Both the position numbers and the translations under genes were made by a program. The notes below the pieces were generated by a model that searched no databases, was not told the DNA's origin, and saw only the letters and a list, made by a program, of their open reading frames with translations. Shown here one piece after another: positions 7,507 through 16,241 of a stretch of 33,741 bases of DNA (position 1 is the first letter of the stretch; the number at the start of each line of letters is the position of its first letter). This DNA comes from Caldanaerovirga acetigignens (GTDB lineage: Bacteria; Bacillota; Thermosediminibacteria; Thermosediminibacterales; Thermosediminibacteraceae): positions 1 to 33,741 of the forward strand of contig NZ_FRCR01000016.1 of assembly GCF_900142995.1 (NCBI RefSeq), read 5' to 3'.

Positions 7507-7821
7507 ATGACCTCAAAAATGAAGGCTGAGCTTTATTGCCTTCATTGTAATAAAGATACACCTCACGTAGTGACCTATGTAGGAAAAATCTTGAAAAGCA
7601 TAAGATGTGAAGAATGCGGCAGTGAAATAGAAATAAACAGGGAGAAATTATTAGAAAATTATGCGGCAGAATTTATCGAACGGATAATAACAAAACCTTA
7701 CAGGATGACAAAAGAGCTTGAAAAAGACATCACAAAATTTCTCCTTTCGTTACCCATTAGGATCATTACTAAACCTTACAGAATAGTAAAAGAAGTAGAA
7801 GAAATATTAAAAAAGGATTAG
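7507..7821 (+). CDS. small zinc-ribbon protein with a duplicated C-terminal motif
   Basis: A 104-residue protein whose N-terminus carries CLHC (C11, C14) and CEEC (C35, C38), the pattern of a zinc ribbon. The C-terminal half contains the same segment twice, RIITKPYRMTKELEK and RIITKPYRIVKEVEE, about 27 residues apart, each likely an amphipathic helix. Similar short proteins are annotated in relatives only as hypothetical or 'bh protein'. It sits 12 nt before ptsI in what looks like one transcript, suggesting a connection with the PTS or its regulation, but no function can be assigned. Confidence 0.75.
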   Translation: MTSKMKAELYCLHCNKDTPHVVTYVGKILKSIRCEECGSEIEINREKLLENYAAEFIERIITKPYRMTKELEKDITKFLLSLPIRIITKPYRIVKEVEEILKKD

Positions 7822-7833
7822 CGGAGGGATAAG

Positions 7834-9558
7834 ATGTATCAAGGGATTGCGGCTTCGCCGGGCATCGAAATAGGAAAAGCTTTTGTGCTAAAAGAAAGCG
7901 AAATTAAGATAGATACGGCTAATATTGCTGAAGAGAAAATTGTCGGTGAAATAAAACGTTTGGAAGAAGGTATTGCAAAGTCCAGGGAGCAGCTAATAAA
8001 AATTAGAGAGAAGGCCGAGCGTGAGCTTGGAAAAGACAAGGCTCAGATTTTCGACGCCCACATCATGGTTTTAGATGACCCTATATTTATGGATGAGATA
8101 AGGGAAAAAATAAAGAGCGAGCGAATAACTGCTGAAAACGCCATAAGTCAGGTATCTAAAAAGTACGTTGATATGTTCAATAGTATGGAGGACGAGTACC
8201 TCAAGGAAAGGGCAGCCGATATAAAAGATGTGAGTGAAAGACTAATAAAGAATGTGCTTGGTATCCCGATTCGATCTCTGGCAGAATTGGCCGAAGAAGT
8301 CATCGTCATTGCAAGAGATTTGACTCCTTCGGATACCGCGCAGATGGATAAGGAAAAAGTAAAGGCCTTTGCCACGGATATGGGAGGCAGGACCTCTCAC
8401 ACGGCAATAATGGCTCGATCCTTGGAAATCCCGGCGGTAGTGGGATTGGGCAGCATTTCTAATGAAGTCTCAGAAGGGGATACCGTCATAGTCGATGGAA
8501 ATAAGGGTATAGTCTTAGTGAATCCAAGTGAGGATACTTTGCGACAATACAACGAATTAAAACTCGAGTATCAAAGGTATAAGGAAGAATTGAAAAAATT
8601 GAAAGATCTTCCCGCTGAAACGAAAGACGGCAAAAGGCGTGTGGAATTGGCTGCCAATATCGGGACGCCAAAAGATGTGAAAGGGGCGCTTGAGCACGGC
8701 GCCGAAGGCATAGGTCTTTATCGGACTGAATTTCTTTATATGGACAGGGAAACCCTCCCCGATGAGGAAGAGCAGTTCCGGGCTTACAAAGAGGTAGCAG
8801 AAGCAATGTATCCAAGGCCTGTGATAATTAGAACTCTGGACATCGGTGGGGATAAAAAGCTGCCTTTCCTTGAAATGCCCGAAGAACTTAACCCGTTTTT
8901 AGGGTGGAGAGCTATAAGAATGTGCCTGGATAATCCTCAGTTATTCAAAGTGCAATTGCGAGCTATCCTGAGAGCAAGCCACTACGGGAAAATTAAAATA
9001 ATGTACCCGATGATTTCTAGCCTGTCGGAATTGAGAAAAGCTAATGAAATTTTAGAAGAGGCGAAGGCCGAATTAAGGCATGAGGGAATACCTTTTGACG
9101 AAAACTTGGAAGTAGGTATAATGGTGGAAATTCCATCGGCTGCGGTAACTGCCGACATCCTCGCAAAGGAAGTTGATTTCTTCAGCATTGGCACCAATGA
9201 CCTCATCCAGTATACACTGGCGGTAGACAGGATGAACGAGAAAATCGCAAACCTGTATGAGCCCTTCCATCCAGCGGTGTTGAGGTTGATAAAGAACGTA
9301 ATCGACGCCTCCCACAGGGCTGGAAAGTGGACAGGTATGTGCGGGGAAATGGCTGGCGATCCCCTTGCTGCCCCAATACTTCTGGGGATGGGTCTTGACG
9401 AATTTTCTATGAGCGCCACTTCCATTTCGCAGGTCAAAAAGGTAATTAGATCCCTAACCTATGATCAGGCAAGGGAAATTGCAAATAAAGCTTTAGAAAT
9501 GGAAAACCCCGCTGAAATAAAGGAAATGCTAAATAAAGTTTTAGAGGAAATTAAATAA
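7834..9558 (+). CDS. ptsI: phosphoenolpyruvate-protein phosphotransferase (PTS enzyme I)
   Basis: The 574-residue enzyme starts the PTS relay by taking phosphate from PEP and giving it to HPr. Domains in order are an N-terminal HPr-binding helical region, the swivelling phospho-histidine domain (GGRTSHTAIMARS, active H189) and a C-terminal PEP-binding TIM barrel with GTNDLIQYTLAVDR and GMCGEMAGD (C503 the general acid). Length and active-site numbering match the classical enzyme. GGAGGG precedes the ATG. It lies in the same direction as the zinc-ribbon gene; no ptsH is next to it. It is expected to energise the gat system about 3 kb away and other PTS permeases. Confidence 0.96.
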   Translation: MYQGIAASPGIEIGKAFVLKESEIKIDTANIAEEKIVGEIKRLEEGIAKSREQLIKIREKAERELGKDKAQIFDAHIMVLDDPIFMDEIREKIKSERITAENAISQVSKKYVDMFNSMEDEYLKERAADIKDVSERLIKNVLGIPIRSLAELAEEVIVIARDLTPSDTAQMDKEKVKAFATDMGGRTSHTAIMARSLEIPAVVGLGSISNEVSEGDTVIVDGNKGIVLVNPSEDTLRQYNELKLEYQRYKEELKKLKDLPAETKDGKRRVELAANIGTPKDVKGALEHGAEGIGLYRTEFLYMDRETLPDEEEQFRAYKEVAEAMYPRPVIIRTLDIGGDKKLPFLEMPEELNPFLGWRAIRMCLDNPQLFKVQLRAILRASHYGKIKIMYPMISSLSELRKANEILEEAKAELRHEGIPFDENLEVGIMVEIPSAAVTADILAKEVDFFSIGTNDLIQYTLAVDRMNEKIANLYEPFHPAVLRLIKNVIDASHRAGKWTGMCGEMAGDPLAAPILLGMGLDEFSMSATSISQVKKVIRSLTYDQAREIANKALEMENPAEIKEMLNKVLEEIK

Positions 9559-9559
9559 C

Positions 9560-9588
9560 TTGGAGAGTATCTGTTTTTGAAGTATAAT
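9560..9588 (+). promoter_or_regulatory. promoter of the cobalamin operon
   Basis: TTGGAG (9560-9565), a 17-bp spacer and a perfect TATAAT (9583-9588) stand immediately after ptsI and upstream of the riboswitch. Confidence 0.65.
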
Positions 9589-9610
9589 AATTTAGGGAAA
9601 ATGAATAACT

Positions 9611-9760
9611 GCCATCAGGTACCCTTTGGGTTTAAAAGGGAATCAGGTGAAATTCCTGAGCGGCCCCGCCACTGTAACCGGTGATGAACTGCTAGGCCAC
9701 TGGGATGAAAAATCCTGGGAAGGCGCAGGGAAGATGAACCGGAAGCCAGGAGACCTGCCT
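9611..9760 (+). ncRNA. cobalamin (B12) riboswitch
   Basis: The conserved blocks occur in order: GGGAATCAGGTGAAATTCC (9638-9656), CCCGCCACTGT (9665-9675), GCCACTGGG, the GGGAAG block, and AGCCAGGAGACCTGCC (9744-9759). The P1 helix closes by CAGGT (9616-9620) with ACCTG (9753-9757). It binds adenosylcobalamin and is followed by an expression platform ending in a terminator, so B12 should shut off the uptake and synthesis genes behind it. Confidence 0.96.
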
Positions 9761-9771
9761 GTTGGTTTTCT

Positions 9772-9851
9772 AGTACGAAGCCTTCGGAGGAAAGGGGGAG
9801 TACTGTTTTAGAAGAATGTTTCTCGGCTCTGAAAGGCCGGGATTATTTTTT
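9772..9851 (+). terminator. riboswitch expression platform with intrinsic terminator
   Basis: CTCGGC (9822-9827) pairs with GCCGGG (9836-9841) around an 8-nt loop and is followed by ATTATTTTTT. Upstream, AGTAC (9772-9776) can pair with GTACT (9800-9804) and may take part in the alternative fold. Ligand-bound RNA should terminate here. Confidence 0.7.
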
Positions 9852-9882
9852 AAAGGCAAATTAAAATGTGGGGGGTAATAAT

Positions 9883-10836
9883 GTGAAAAGCAAATTCACC
9901 TTTTACAAAATGCTTGTTGTCATCCTTACAGTAGCAATTGCCATAACTTTGGCATCTTGCAAGTCGAATTCCAAAACCGATACCAAAGAAAACTCCAACA
10001 GTGCATATCCGTTGACGGTAAAGGACCAGATGGGAAGAGAGGTAGTAATCGAGAAAGAACCCGAGCGCATAATATCTCTTGCTCCCAGCAACACCGAGAT
10101 CCTATTTGCCCTGGGACTTGGCGATAAAGTTGTTGGAGTCACCGATTATTGCGATTACCCTGAGGAAGCAAAGCAGAAGGAAAAAATTGGCGGGTTTGCA
10201 GATCCCAATATGGAAAAGGTTTTGACTTTAAAACCAGATTTAGTTTTAGCAACGAGCATGCACGAGCAACCGGTGAGAAAGCTGGAAGAATTGCAAATTC
10301 CCATCTTGGTGTTAAATCCGAAAAATATAGATGAGGTCTTAGACGCATTGTTGTTAGTTGGAAAGGTTACAAATAGAGAAAAGCAGGCTGAAGAGCTTGT
10401 GGCCAATCTGAAATCAAGGGTTGAATCCATCGAAGAAAAAGTTTCTTCAATACCTGAGGACAAAAGGCCGAAAGTATTTTACGAACTATGGCCGTCACCT
10501 ATCACGTCAGCAGGACCCGGCACCTTCGTCCATGATCTTATAGAAAATGCGGGAGGTATCAATGTTGCATCCGACGCGGCAAAGTCGTATCCTGAATACA
10601 GTCAAGAGATGATCATAGAAAAAAATCCGGACATAATAATTTTCTCCCATCACGGAAGCAGCAATCAGACGAAGGAGGATATAATAAAGCGTCCGGGCTG
10701 GGAAAATATAAAAGCTATAAAGGAAGGAAAGGTGTATTACGTCGATGAAAATATAATCCAAAGGCCCACTCCCAGATTGGTGGATGGACTTGAACAGTTT
10801 GCAAAAATCATTCACCCGGAAATTTTTAAGGATTAA
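9883..10836 (+). CDS. btuF: cobalamin/corrinoid ABC-transporter substrate-binding lipoprotein (BtuF-like)
   Basis: A 317-residue extracellular binding protein of the periplasmic-binding BtuF/FhuD class. The N-terminus is a lipoprotein signal: basic start, hydrophobic core, then LASC with the lipidated C26. The mature part begins with the class motif MGREVVIEKEPERIISLAPSNTEILFALG, and shows DVVGVTDYCDYP-like and TSAGPGTFVHDLIENAGG segments typical of B12-binding members. I chose the GTG at 9883, seven bases after GGGGGT. Position directly behind the B12 riboswitch makes cobalamin or cobinamide the likely ligand. Confidence 0.88.
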   Translation: MKSKFTFYKMLVVILTVAIAITLASCKSNSKTDTKENSNSAYPLTVKDQMGREVVIEKEPERIISLAPSNTEILFALGLGDKVVGVTDYCDYPEEAKQKEKIGGFADPNMEKVLTLKPDLVLATSMHEQPVRKLEELQIPILVLNPKNIDEVLDALLLVGKVTNREKQAEELVANLKSRVESIEEKVSSIPEDKRPKVFYELWPSPITSAGPGTFVHDLIENAGGINVASDAAKSYPEYSQEMIIEKNPDIIIFSHHGSSNQTKEDIIKRPGWENIKAIKEGKVYYVDENIIQRPTPRLVDGLEQFAKIIHPEIFKD

Positions 10837-10849
10837 CGAGGGTTATTTG

Positions 10850-11896
10850 ATGGATGCAAAAAAAAGGGTTGGAAAAATATACCTACTTTTGCTGATTCTA
10901 ACGTTGGTAGGAAGTCTGTTTTCGCTGGGGGTAGGGGCTGTCAGCGTCCCTCCCTCAGAGATTTTAAAAATTATACTTAGCAAAGTTCCGGTTTTGCAAA
11001 ATAAATTGCATCCTATGTGGTCACAATCCCATGAGGTTATAATTTTAAAATTGAGGCTTCCCAGGATAATTTTGACCTTCCTTGTTGGAGCTGAACTTTC
11101 TGCAGCGGGAGTAATATATCAGGGCATTTTCCGCAATCCCCTTGCTGATCCTTACATTATCGGCGCATCATCCGGTGCGGCTTTAGGGGCAGCTCTGGCC
11201 ATTTTGTTATTTTCTGGGGTAAGTATTATGGGATTGGGGCCCATACCCCTGTTTGCCTTTTTGGGCTCTCTCATGACTGTAATAATTGTTTACATGGTTG
11301 CGAGTATTGCCGGAAGGGCTAATTCTAATACTCTTTTGCTTTCGGGGATAGCGGTAAGCAGCTTCATATCGGCTCTGGTGTCGTTTTTAATGTATTTTAG
11401 CGACCAAAAGCTGCATCAAATCTATTTTTGGCTTTTGGGAAGCTTTTCATCGCAAGGGTGGAAAGAAGTATCCATGAATCTACCTTACGGGGTCATAGGC
11501 TTTTTGCTCGGAATATGCAACCTTCGAGCGCTTAATATTTTTCAATTGGGTGAGAATACGGCTTTTTTTACAGGGGTAGATATAGAATTACTAAAAAAAG
11601 TATGTCTAGCCGCAGCATCGCTTTTGACTGCTTCTGCAGTTTCGGTGAGCGGAGTTATAGGTTTCGTGGGGCTTATAATACCCCATGTTATGAGGATGGT
11701 GGTTGGCCCTGACCACTGGAAACTGTATCCCATGTCGGCTTTAGCAGGAGGACTTTATCTTATGCTGGCCGATACGGTGTCAAGAATAGTTATAGCCCCT
11801 ACAGAGCTGCCGGTAGGCATACTTACGGCGCTTTTCGGTGGGCCGTTTTTCCTGTATCTTTTGCTGAGGAAGAGCAAAAAAGACTTCAGACTTTGA
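10850..11896 (+). CDS. btuC: cobalamin ABC-transporter permease (BtuC-like)
   Basis: A 348-residue membrane permease of the FecCD/BtuC family with about ten hydrophobic segments. Family signatures are present: LRLPRIILTFLVGAELSAAGVIYQGIFRNPLADP near the N-terminal third, and GVIGFVGLIIPHVMRMVVGPDH later, the loop that couples to the ATPase. The start MDAKKRVGK is 14 nt after btuF and has GAGGG upstream; the frame runs back into btuF but has no better start. The gene encoding the matching ATPase (BtuD) does not follow; cobU comes next after 23 nt. Confidence 0.9.
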   Translation: MDAKKRVGKIYLLLLILTLVGSLFSLGVGAVSVPPSEILKIILSKVPVLQNKLHPMWSQSHEVIILKLRLPRIILTFLVGAELSAAGVIYQGIFRNPLADPYIIGASSGAALGAALAILLFSGVSIMGLGPIPLFAFLGSLMTVIIVYMVASIAGRANSNTLLLSGIAVSSFISALVSFLMYFSDQKLHQIYFWLLGSFSSQGWKEVSMNLPYGVIGFLLGICNLRALNIFQLGENTAFFTGVDIELLKKVCLAAASLLTASAVSVSGVIGFVGLIIPHVMRMVVGPDHWKLYPMSALAGGLYLMLADTVSRIVIAPTELPVGILTALFGGPFFLYLLLRKSKKDFRL

Positions 11897-11919
11897 AACT
11901 GAATCGGGAGATGAAATAA

Positions 11920-12477
11920 GTGGAGATAATTTTCGTCACGGGTGGAGCCCGCAGCGGGAAAAGTCGCTTTGCAGAGAAAAAAGCAGGAGAGTTAGGAGAA
12001 AGAGTAATATACATAGCAACAGCCCAGGCCTTAGATGAGGAGATGGAACATCGCATTTTGATTCACAGAAAAAGGAGACCTTCGACATGGAAAACTTTCG
12101 AAGAACATAAATTTCTATCGAGGGTCTTAAAACATATAAAAGAAGACGAAAATTATGATGAATACAGTGCTATCCTTATCGATTGCATGGCTTTGCTGAC
12201 ATCCAATTGGGTTTGCGGTGTTGATGTGGAAGATGAGAAGGAGAGGGAATATTTTAGAAAAGCATACATTGACGAAGTCGAAAATATGCTAGAATTGGCA
12301 AAAAGTTTAAAACAAAAGGTTATCATAGTCTCTAATGAGGTGGGGTTGGGGTTGGTGCCGGAATATCCTCTAGGGAGGTTTTATAGAGACCTGCTCGGAG
12401 AAGTAAATCAGATAATAGCTGCAACTTCTGATGAGGTGTATTTTATGGTTTCAGGCATACCCATAAAGATTAAATAA
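11920..12477 (+). CDS. cobU: adenosylcobinamide kinase / adenosylcobinamide-phosphate guanylyltransferase
   Basis: A 185-residue bifunctional enzyme that phosphorylates adenosylcobinamide and then attaches GMP, activating it for lower-ligand addition. It begins with the P-loop GGARSGKS (residues 8-15). The motif IHRKRRPSTW contains the histidine (H49) expected to carry GMP. The DCMALLTSNW segment is also typical. The start is GTG with GGGAG upstream. It forms one transcript with its neighbours and connects uptake of corrinoids with CobS. Confidence 0.95.
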   Translation: MEIIFVTGGARSGKSRFAEKKAGELGERVIYIATAQALDEEMEHRILIHRKRRPSTWKTFEEHKFLSRVLKHIKEDENYDEYSAILIDCMALLTSNWVCGVDVEDEKEREYFRKAYIDEVENMLELAKSLKQKVIIVSNEVGLGLVPEYPLGRFYRDLLGEVNQIIAATSDEVYFMVSGIPIKIK

Positions 12478-12490
12478 AGGCGGTTCAGGA

Positions 12491-13399
12491 GTGAGAAATT
12501 TGATTGGAGAAGCTCGGTGTCCTGCAAGCTGCGGTGAAATAGTACAGGGGATGATAAATGGAAAAAACTTTCTCATCACCTGTCCCGTTGCCCTTTATAC
12601 GACGGTGCAAATTAAGTTGCTCGAAAGGCAAGAAGACGGGTTTGTCGCAAATCAAAAAAAAGTGCCTAAAGAACAAAGAAAAACTTGGTATGCCGTAAGG
12701 AAGCTCCTGGATTTTTGGGGGTTTGATAAAGCAGATTTCAGCCTGCGCATTATATCTCAAATACCTGTAGGAAAGGGTCTTTCTTCAAGTACTGCCGATA
12801 TTGTGGCAGCTTGTTTTGCTGCTGCCAAAGCTGTAAACAAAGATATATCACCAGACCTTGTGGCGGATATAGCTTTGTCTATAGAACCGAGCGATGGCGT
12901 GATGTACAAGGGATGCGTGATTTTCGACCACCTTCGGGGAACCTGGAGAGAAAGTCTGGGGCAGCTCCCGCCGATGAACGTTTATATAATTGTCCCTGAG
13001 GAGGAAGTAGATACGATAACGTTTAACAGCAGAAAAGACCTCGAGGAGTTAAATAGAAAAAAGGAACCGGCAGTAGAGGAAGCCCTATATCTGGTCAGAC
13101 AGGCTTTCGCTAAAAAGAATTTTAGACTACTTGGAGAGGCCATGGTTAAAAGCGCTGTGGCCCACCAGGAGATATTGCATAAGCCCTTTTTGGAAGATGC
13201 GATAGCTTTGAGCAAAAAGTGCGGTGCTTTTGGGCTCAACATCGCTCACAGCGGGTCGGCAGTCGGTATATTCTTCGAAAAAAACTTCATCCCCGACAAA
13301 AACTTCTTCGAAGGGTTGAGAACCATAATGAAACATTACGGAGGAGAATACAGGATAATTAGGACGGAAATAGAAAATATAGGACCGCAAGTCTTGTGA
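12491..13399 (+). CDS. pduX: L-threonine kinase, PduX-like GHMP kinase
   Basis: A 302-residue GHMP-superfamily kinase. The ATP-binding motif PVGKGLSSSTAD (residues 92-103) and the N-terminal EARCPASCGEIVQG, highly characteristic of PduX-type proteins, are clear. PduX makes L-threonine phosphate, which the next gene (cobD) decarboxylates to the aminopropanol phosphate arm of cobalamin, so order and chemistry agree. Two starts are possible: GTG at 12491 after AAAGGCGG, or TTG at 12500 after AGGAG; I keep the former. Confidence 0.88.
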   Translation: MRNLIGEARCPASCGEIVQGMINGKNFLITCPVALYTTVQIKLLERQEDGFVANQKKVPKEQRKTWYAVRKLLDFWGFDKADFSLRIISQIPVGKGLSSSTADIVAACFAAAKAVNKDISPDLVADIALSIEPSDGVMYKGCVIFDHLRGTWRESLGQLPPMNVYIIVPEEEVDTITFNSRKDLEELNRKKEPAVEEALYLVRQAFAKKNFRLLGEAMVKSAVAHQEILHKPFLEDAIALSKKCGAFGLNIAHSGSAVGIFFEKNFIPDKNFFEGLRTIMKHYGGEYRIIRTEIENIGPQVL

Positions 13400-13415
13400 A
13401 CAGGCGGTGATATTT

Positions 13416-14510
13416 ATGGAAACAAGATTTCACGGCGGTAACATCTACGAGGCTATTGGAGAAATCGGTATTAGTTATAAAGACCTGTTGGATTTTAGTG
13501 CGAACATAAATCCCCTTGGATTTCCCGATTCGGTGAGAGAAATTATAAAGAAAAATATCGATAGCATAATTTATTACCCCGACCCAAAGCAGCGGGAGCT
13601 CAGAAAAGCGGCTGCCTCTTACTACGGTGTGGGCGAAGAAAACGTACTTCCGGGGAACGGGTCCGTGGAACTCATTAATCTCGTTCTTGAAACCTTAAGG
13701 CCTTCAAAGGTTATAATACCTTCACCTACATTTACCGAATATGCTCTGGCAGCAAAAAACAGAGGGATCGAGCTGGACCTATTGGACATGACGAAAAATG
13801 AATTTGTGTGGGACAACGCTTTTGTGGAATCGGTAATAAAGAAGATATCTTCTGGAGCGTTGGTAATAATCTGTAATCCCAATAATCCTACGGGGAACCT
13901 TGTAAGAAGAGAAATCATCAAAACACTAATATATGAAGCCAAAAAAAAGAGTGCTTTCCTGCTTCTGGATGAGGCTTTCATAGATTTCATAGGTGAACAT
14001 GAGAGTTTGAGCAAAGAGGTCATTAAAAATCCCAATTTTATAGTATTGCGTTCATTGACGAAATTTTTTGCCTTACCTGGATTGCGTATAGGATTTGCAA
14101 TTGCAAGCGAGGAATTAATCGATAAGATAGAAAAACTCAAAGATCCATGGAATGTAAATACGTTTGCAGTTGCTGTTGGGAAAGAAGTTTTAAAGGATGA
14201 GGACTATATAAAAAAAACTAGGGAGTACATTTTTAGGGAAAAGGATTTTTTATGGCGGAATTTAAAAAAATTCAATTTCTTTAAGCCATTCGAACCAGCG
14301 GCAAATTTTATTCTAGTTAAAATAACAGGGAACTTTAAAGCAAGTTTTCTTGCGCGGGAACTTCTGAATAAAGGGATGCTGATAAGGACGTGCAGCGATT
14401 TTGCTTTCTTGGACGATACATATTTCAGGGTGGCGGTTAAAGATAGGAGGGCAAACGAAATCTTAATCGAAGCGTTGAGTCAAATTATAAATGGGCGAAA
14501 AGGTGGATAA
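13416..14510 (+). CDS. cobD: threonine-phosphate decarboxylase
   Basis: A 364-residue PLP enzyme of the histidinol-phosphate aminotransferase-like family (fold type I). CobD makes (R)-1-amino-2-propanol phosphate from L-threonine phosphate. The opening HGGNIYEAIGEIGI and the DFSANINPLG segment are characteristic of CobD rather than HisC. NPNNPTG is at 154-160 and the PLP lysine is K216 in SLTKFFALPGLRIG. ATG at 13416 is preceded by AGGCGGTG. It lies between pduX and cbiB, the genes for the step before and the step after. Confidence 0.93.
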   Translation: METRFHGGNIYEAIGEIGISYKDLLDFSANINPLGFPDSVREIIKKNIDSIIYYPDPKQRELRKAAASYYGVGEENVLPGNGSVELINLVLETLRPSKVIIPSPTFTEYALAAKNRGIELDLLDMTKNEFVWDNAFVESVIKKISSGALVIICNPNNPTGNLVRREIIKTLIYEAKKKSAFLLLDEAFIDFIGEHESLSKEVIKNPNFIVLRSLTKFFALPGLRIGFAIASEELIDKIEKLKDPWNVNTFAVAVGKEVLKDEDYIKKTREYIFREKDFLWRNLKKFNFFKPFEPAANFILVKITGNFKASFLARELLNKGMLIRTCSDFAFLDDTYFRVAVKDRRANEILIEALSQIINGRKGG

Positions 14511-14516
14511 ATAACC

Positions 14517-15488
14517 ATGGCAGAATATACTAAGGGCATAATCGTTATTTTTGCTTTTGTTCTAGACCTGTTGCTGGGTGACCCTGTTCGCCCAACTCAT
14601 CCTGTAGTTCTCATCGGGAAACTAATAACTTTTTTGGAAAGGATTCTTTACGGCATTTTTAAGACCCCTATAGGGCTTAAAGTGGCGGGAATTATTCTAT
14701 GGATTTTAACTGTTCCCACGGTGTATTTCATGACCTCAGCAGTAATAGGAGCATGTTATAAAATTAATTATTGGTTGGGATTTGCATTGTCGGTATGGCT
14801 GGTATATACGTCCATTGCTACAAAAAATTTAGCTGACGAAGCCCTTGCGATACTGGCAGAGTTGAAAGCGGGAAATATAAAAAAAGCAAGGGTGCGACTC
14901 GGAGGCATTGTAGGCAGGGACACCGATAAGCTTCCTTTAGAAGAGATATGCAGGGCGACGGTTGAGACGGTAGCAGAGAATACCGTCGACGGAATTATAT
15001 CCCCTATGTTTTACGCATTTATTGGTGGAGCGCCCCTTGCCCTGGCTTTTAAAGCCGCGAGCACTCTAGATTCGATGGTAGGCTACAAAAACGAAAGATA
15101 CAGAAACTTCGGATGGTTTTCGGCAAAAATGGATGATATTTTGAATTACGTTCCGGCACGGTTGGGTGGTATTTTAATTGTGGCGGCATCTTTTTTTCTG
15201 AAGCTCGACGGCAAAAACGCTTTAAGGACGATGCTGAAAGATGCTGGAAAGCATAAAAGCCCCAATGCGGGGATTCCTGAGGCGGCCGTTGCCGGAGCTC
15301 TCGGTGTTCGCCTTGGGGGATGGAATTCTTATTCGGGAAAACTTCATTTTTGCCCTTATATGGGTGAAAAAAAGAGGGAGATAGACCCTGAGGACATAAA
15401 GCTTTCGGTAAATCTCAGCGTGTGCACTGCGATGCTGGGACTAATTGTGGGTGAAGTTATTCTGATTTTAACAATGGCGAGGGTGTGA
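14517..15488 (+). CDS. cbiB: adenosylcobinamide-phosphate synthase
   Basis: A 323-residue integral membrane protein that joins aminopropanol phosphate to adenosylcobyric acid. The N-terminal DLLLGDPVRPTHPVVLIGKLI is the family signature; TVETVAENTVDGIISPMFYAFIGG, STLDSMVGYKNERYRNFGWFSAKMDD and AGALGVRLGG also match. Several hydrophobic stretches are seen. AGGTGG lies upstream, 6 nt after cobD. Naming is confusing in the literature: it is CbiB in Salmonella and CobD in Pseudomonas. Confidence 0.95.
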   Translation: MAEYTKGIIVIFAFVLDLLLGDPVRPTHPVVLIGKLITFLERILYGIFKTPIGLKVAGIILWILTVPTVYFMTSAVIGACYKINYWLGFALSVWLVYTSIATKNLADEALAILAELKAGNIKKARVRLGGIVGRDTDKLPLEEICRATVETVAENTVDGIISPMFYAFIGGAPLALAFKAASTLDSMVGYKNERYRNFGWFSAKMDDILNYVPARLGGILIVAASFFLKLDGKNALRTMLKDAGKHKSPNAGIPEAAVAGALGVRLGGWNSYSGKLHFCPYMGEKKREIDPEDIKLSVNLSVCTAMLGLIVGEVILILTMARV

Positions 15489-15492
15489 AAAA

Positions 15493-16227
15493 ATGGGCTT
15501 TTACATTGCTCTTTTATTTTTGACGAGGATTCCGCTTCCTCATATAAAATTTGAAGAGAAAGACATAATCCGTTCTTTACCCTACTTTCCGGTAGTGGGA
15601 GCCGTTATCGGAATTGTTTTGGCTTTGGTTAATGCTATTTTGCAAAATTACCTTCCAGCTCCGGCGCTAGCGTGCTTAATAGTGGTTGTTGAAACGGTGA
15701 TTACGGGTGGTTTACATATAGACGGTTTTGCGGATACGATGGATGGACTTTTTTGCGGGAAAGAAAAAAGCGTAAAGCTCGACGTGATGAAGGACAGTCG
15801 TCTGGGTGCTTTCGGAGTAATGGGTGTTGTTGCCCTTTTTTTATTAAAGTATTCCGCTTTGGTTTCTGTGCCCCTTTGGTTCAGGCCGAAACTGCTTTTT
15901 ATTTTTCCAGTCATTTCGCGATGGGTTATGACGTGGTCTGTCGTCCTTTTCCCTTACATCAGAGAAAAAGGACTTGGGAAAGTGTTCAGTCAGAACAAAT
16001 CTCCTTTTCAGCTTGTCTTACCTACAGTTTTTTGTTTAATATTGGCTTTTGCAGCAGGGGAGTTTAAGGGGATAATTTTGGCTATTCTAAGTTTTATATC
16101 CGGCCTTTTGTTTTCGGTATACATATTAAAGAAAATTGGCGGCATGACGGGAGATACCTATGGTGCGGTAAATGAATTCTCCGAAATTGCAGCCCTCTAT
16201 ATCTTTTTCATCTTAGGGAAACTTTGA
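15493..16227 (+). CDS. cobS: adenosylcobinamide-GDP ribazoletransferase (cobalamin synthase)
   Basis: A 244-residue membrane enzyme that joins activated cobinamide to alpha-ribazole (phosphate), the last assembly step. Diagnostic segments are FLTRIPLP at the start, GGLHIDGFADTMDGLFCG, and KDSRLGAFGVMG, plus GGMTGDTYGAVNE near the end. The acidic residues in these motifs bind metal. It starts 4 nt after cbiB with GAGGGTG as the likely ribosome-binding site, so translation is probably coupled. Confidence 0.95.
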   Translation: MGFYIALLFLTRIPLPHIKFEEKDIIRSLPYFPVVGAVIGIVLALVNAILQNYLPAPALACLIVVVETVITGGLHIDGFADTMDGLFCGKEKSVKLDVMKDSRLGAFGVMGVVALFLLKYSALVSVPLWFRPKLLFIFPVISRWVMTWSVVLFPYIREKGLGKVFSQNKSPFQLVLPTVFCLILAFAAGEFKGIILAILSFISGLLFSVYILKKIGGMTGDTYGAVNEFSEIAALYIFFILGKL

Positions 16228-16241
16228 AAGGGGAAAGAGCC

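Noticed and set aside
8982-9437. 151-aa minus-strand ORF antisense to ptsI
   Set aside because: Complement of a highly conserved coding region; no independent coding evidence.
9626-9811. 61-aa ORF
   Set aside because: It lies entirely inside the cobalamin riboswitch.
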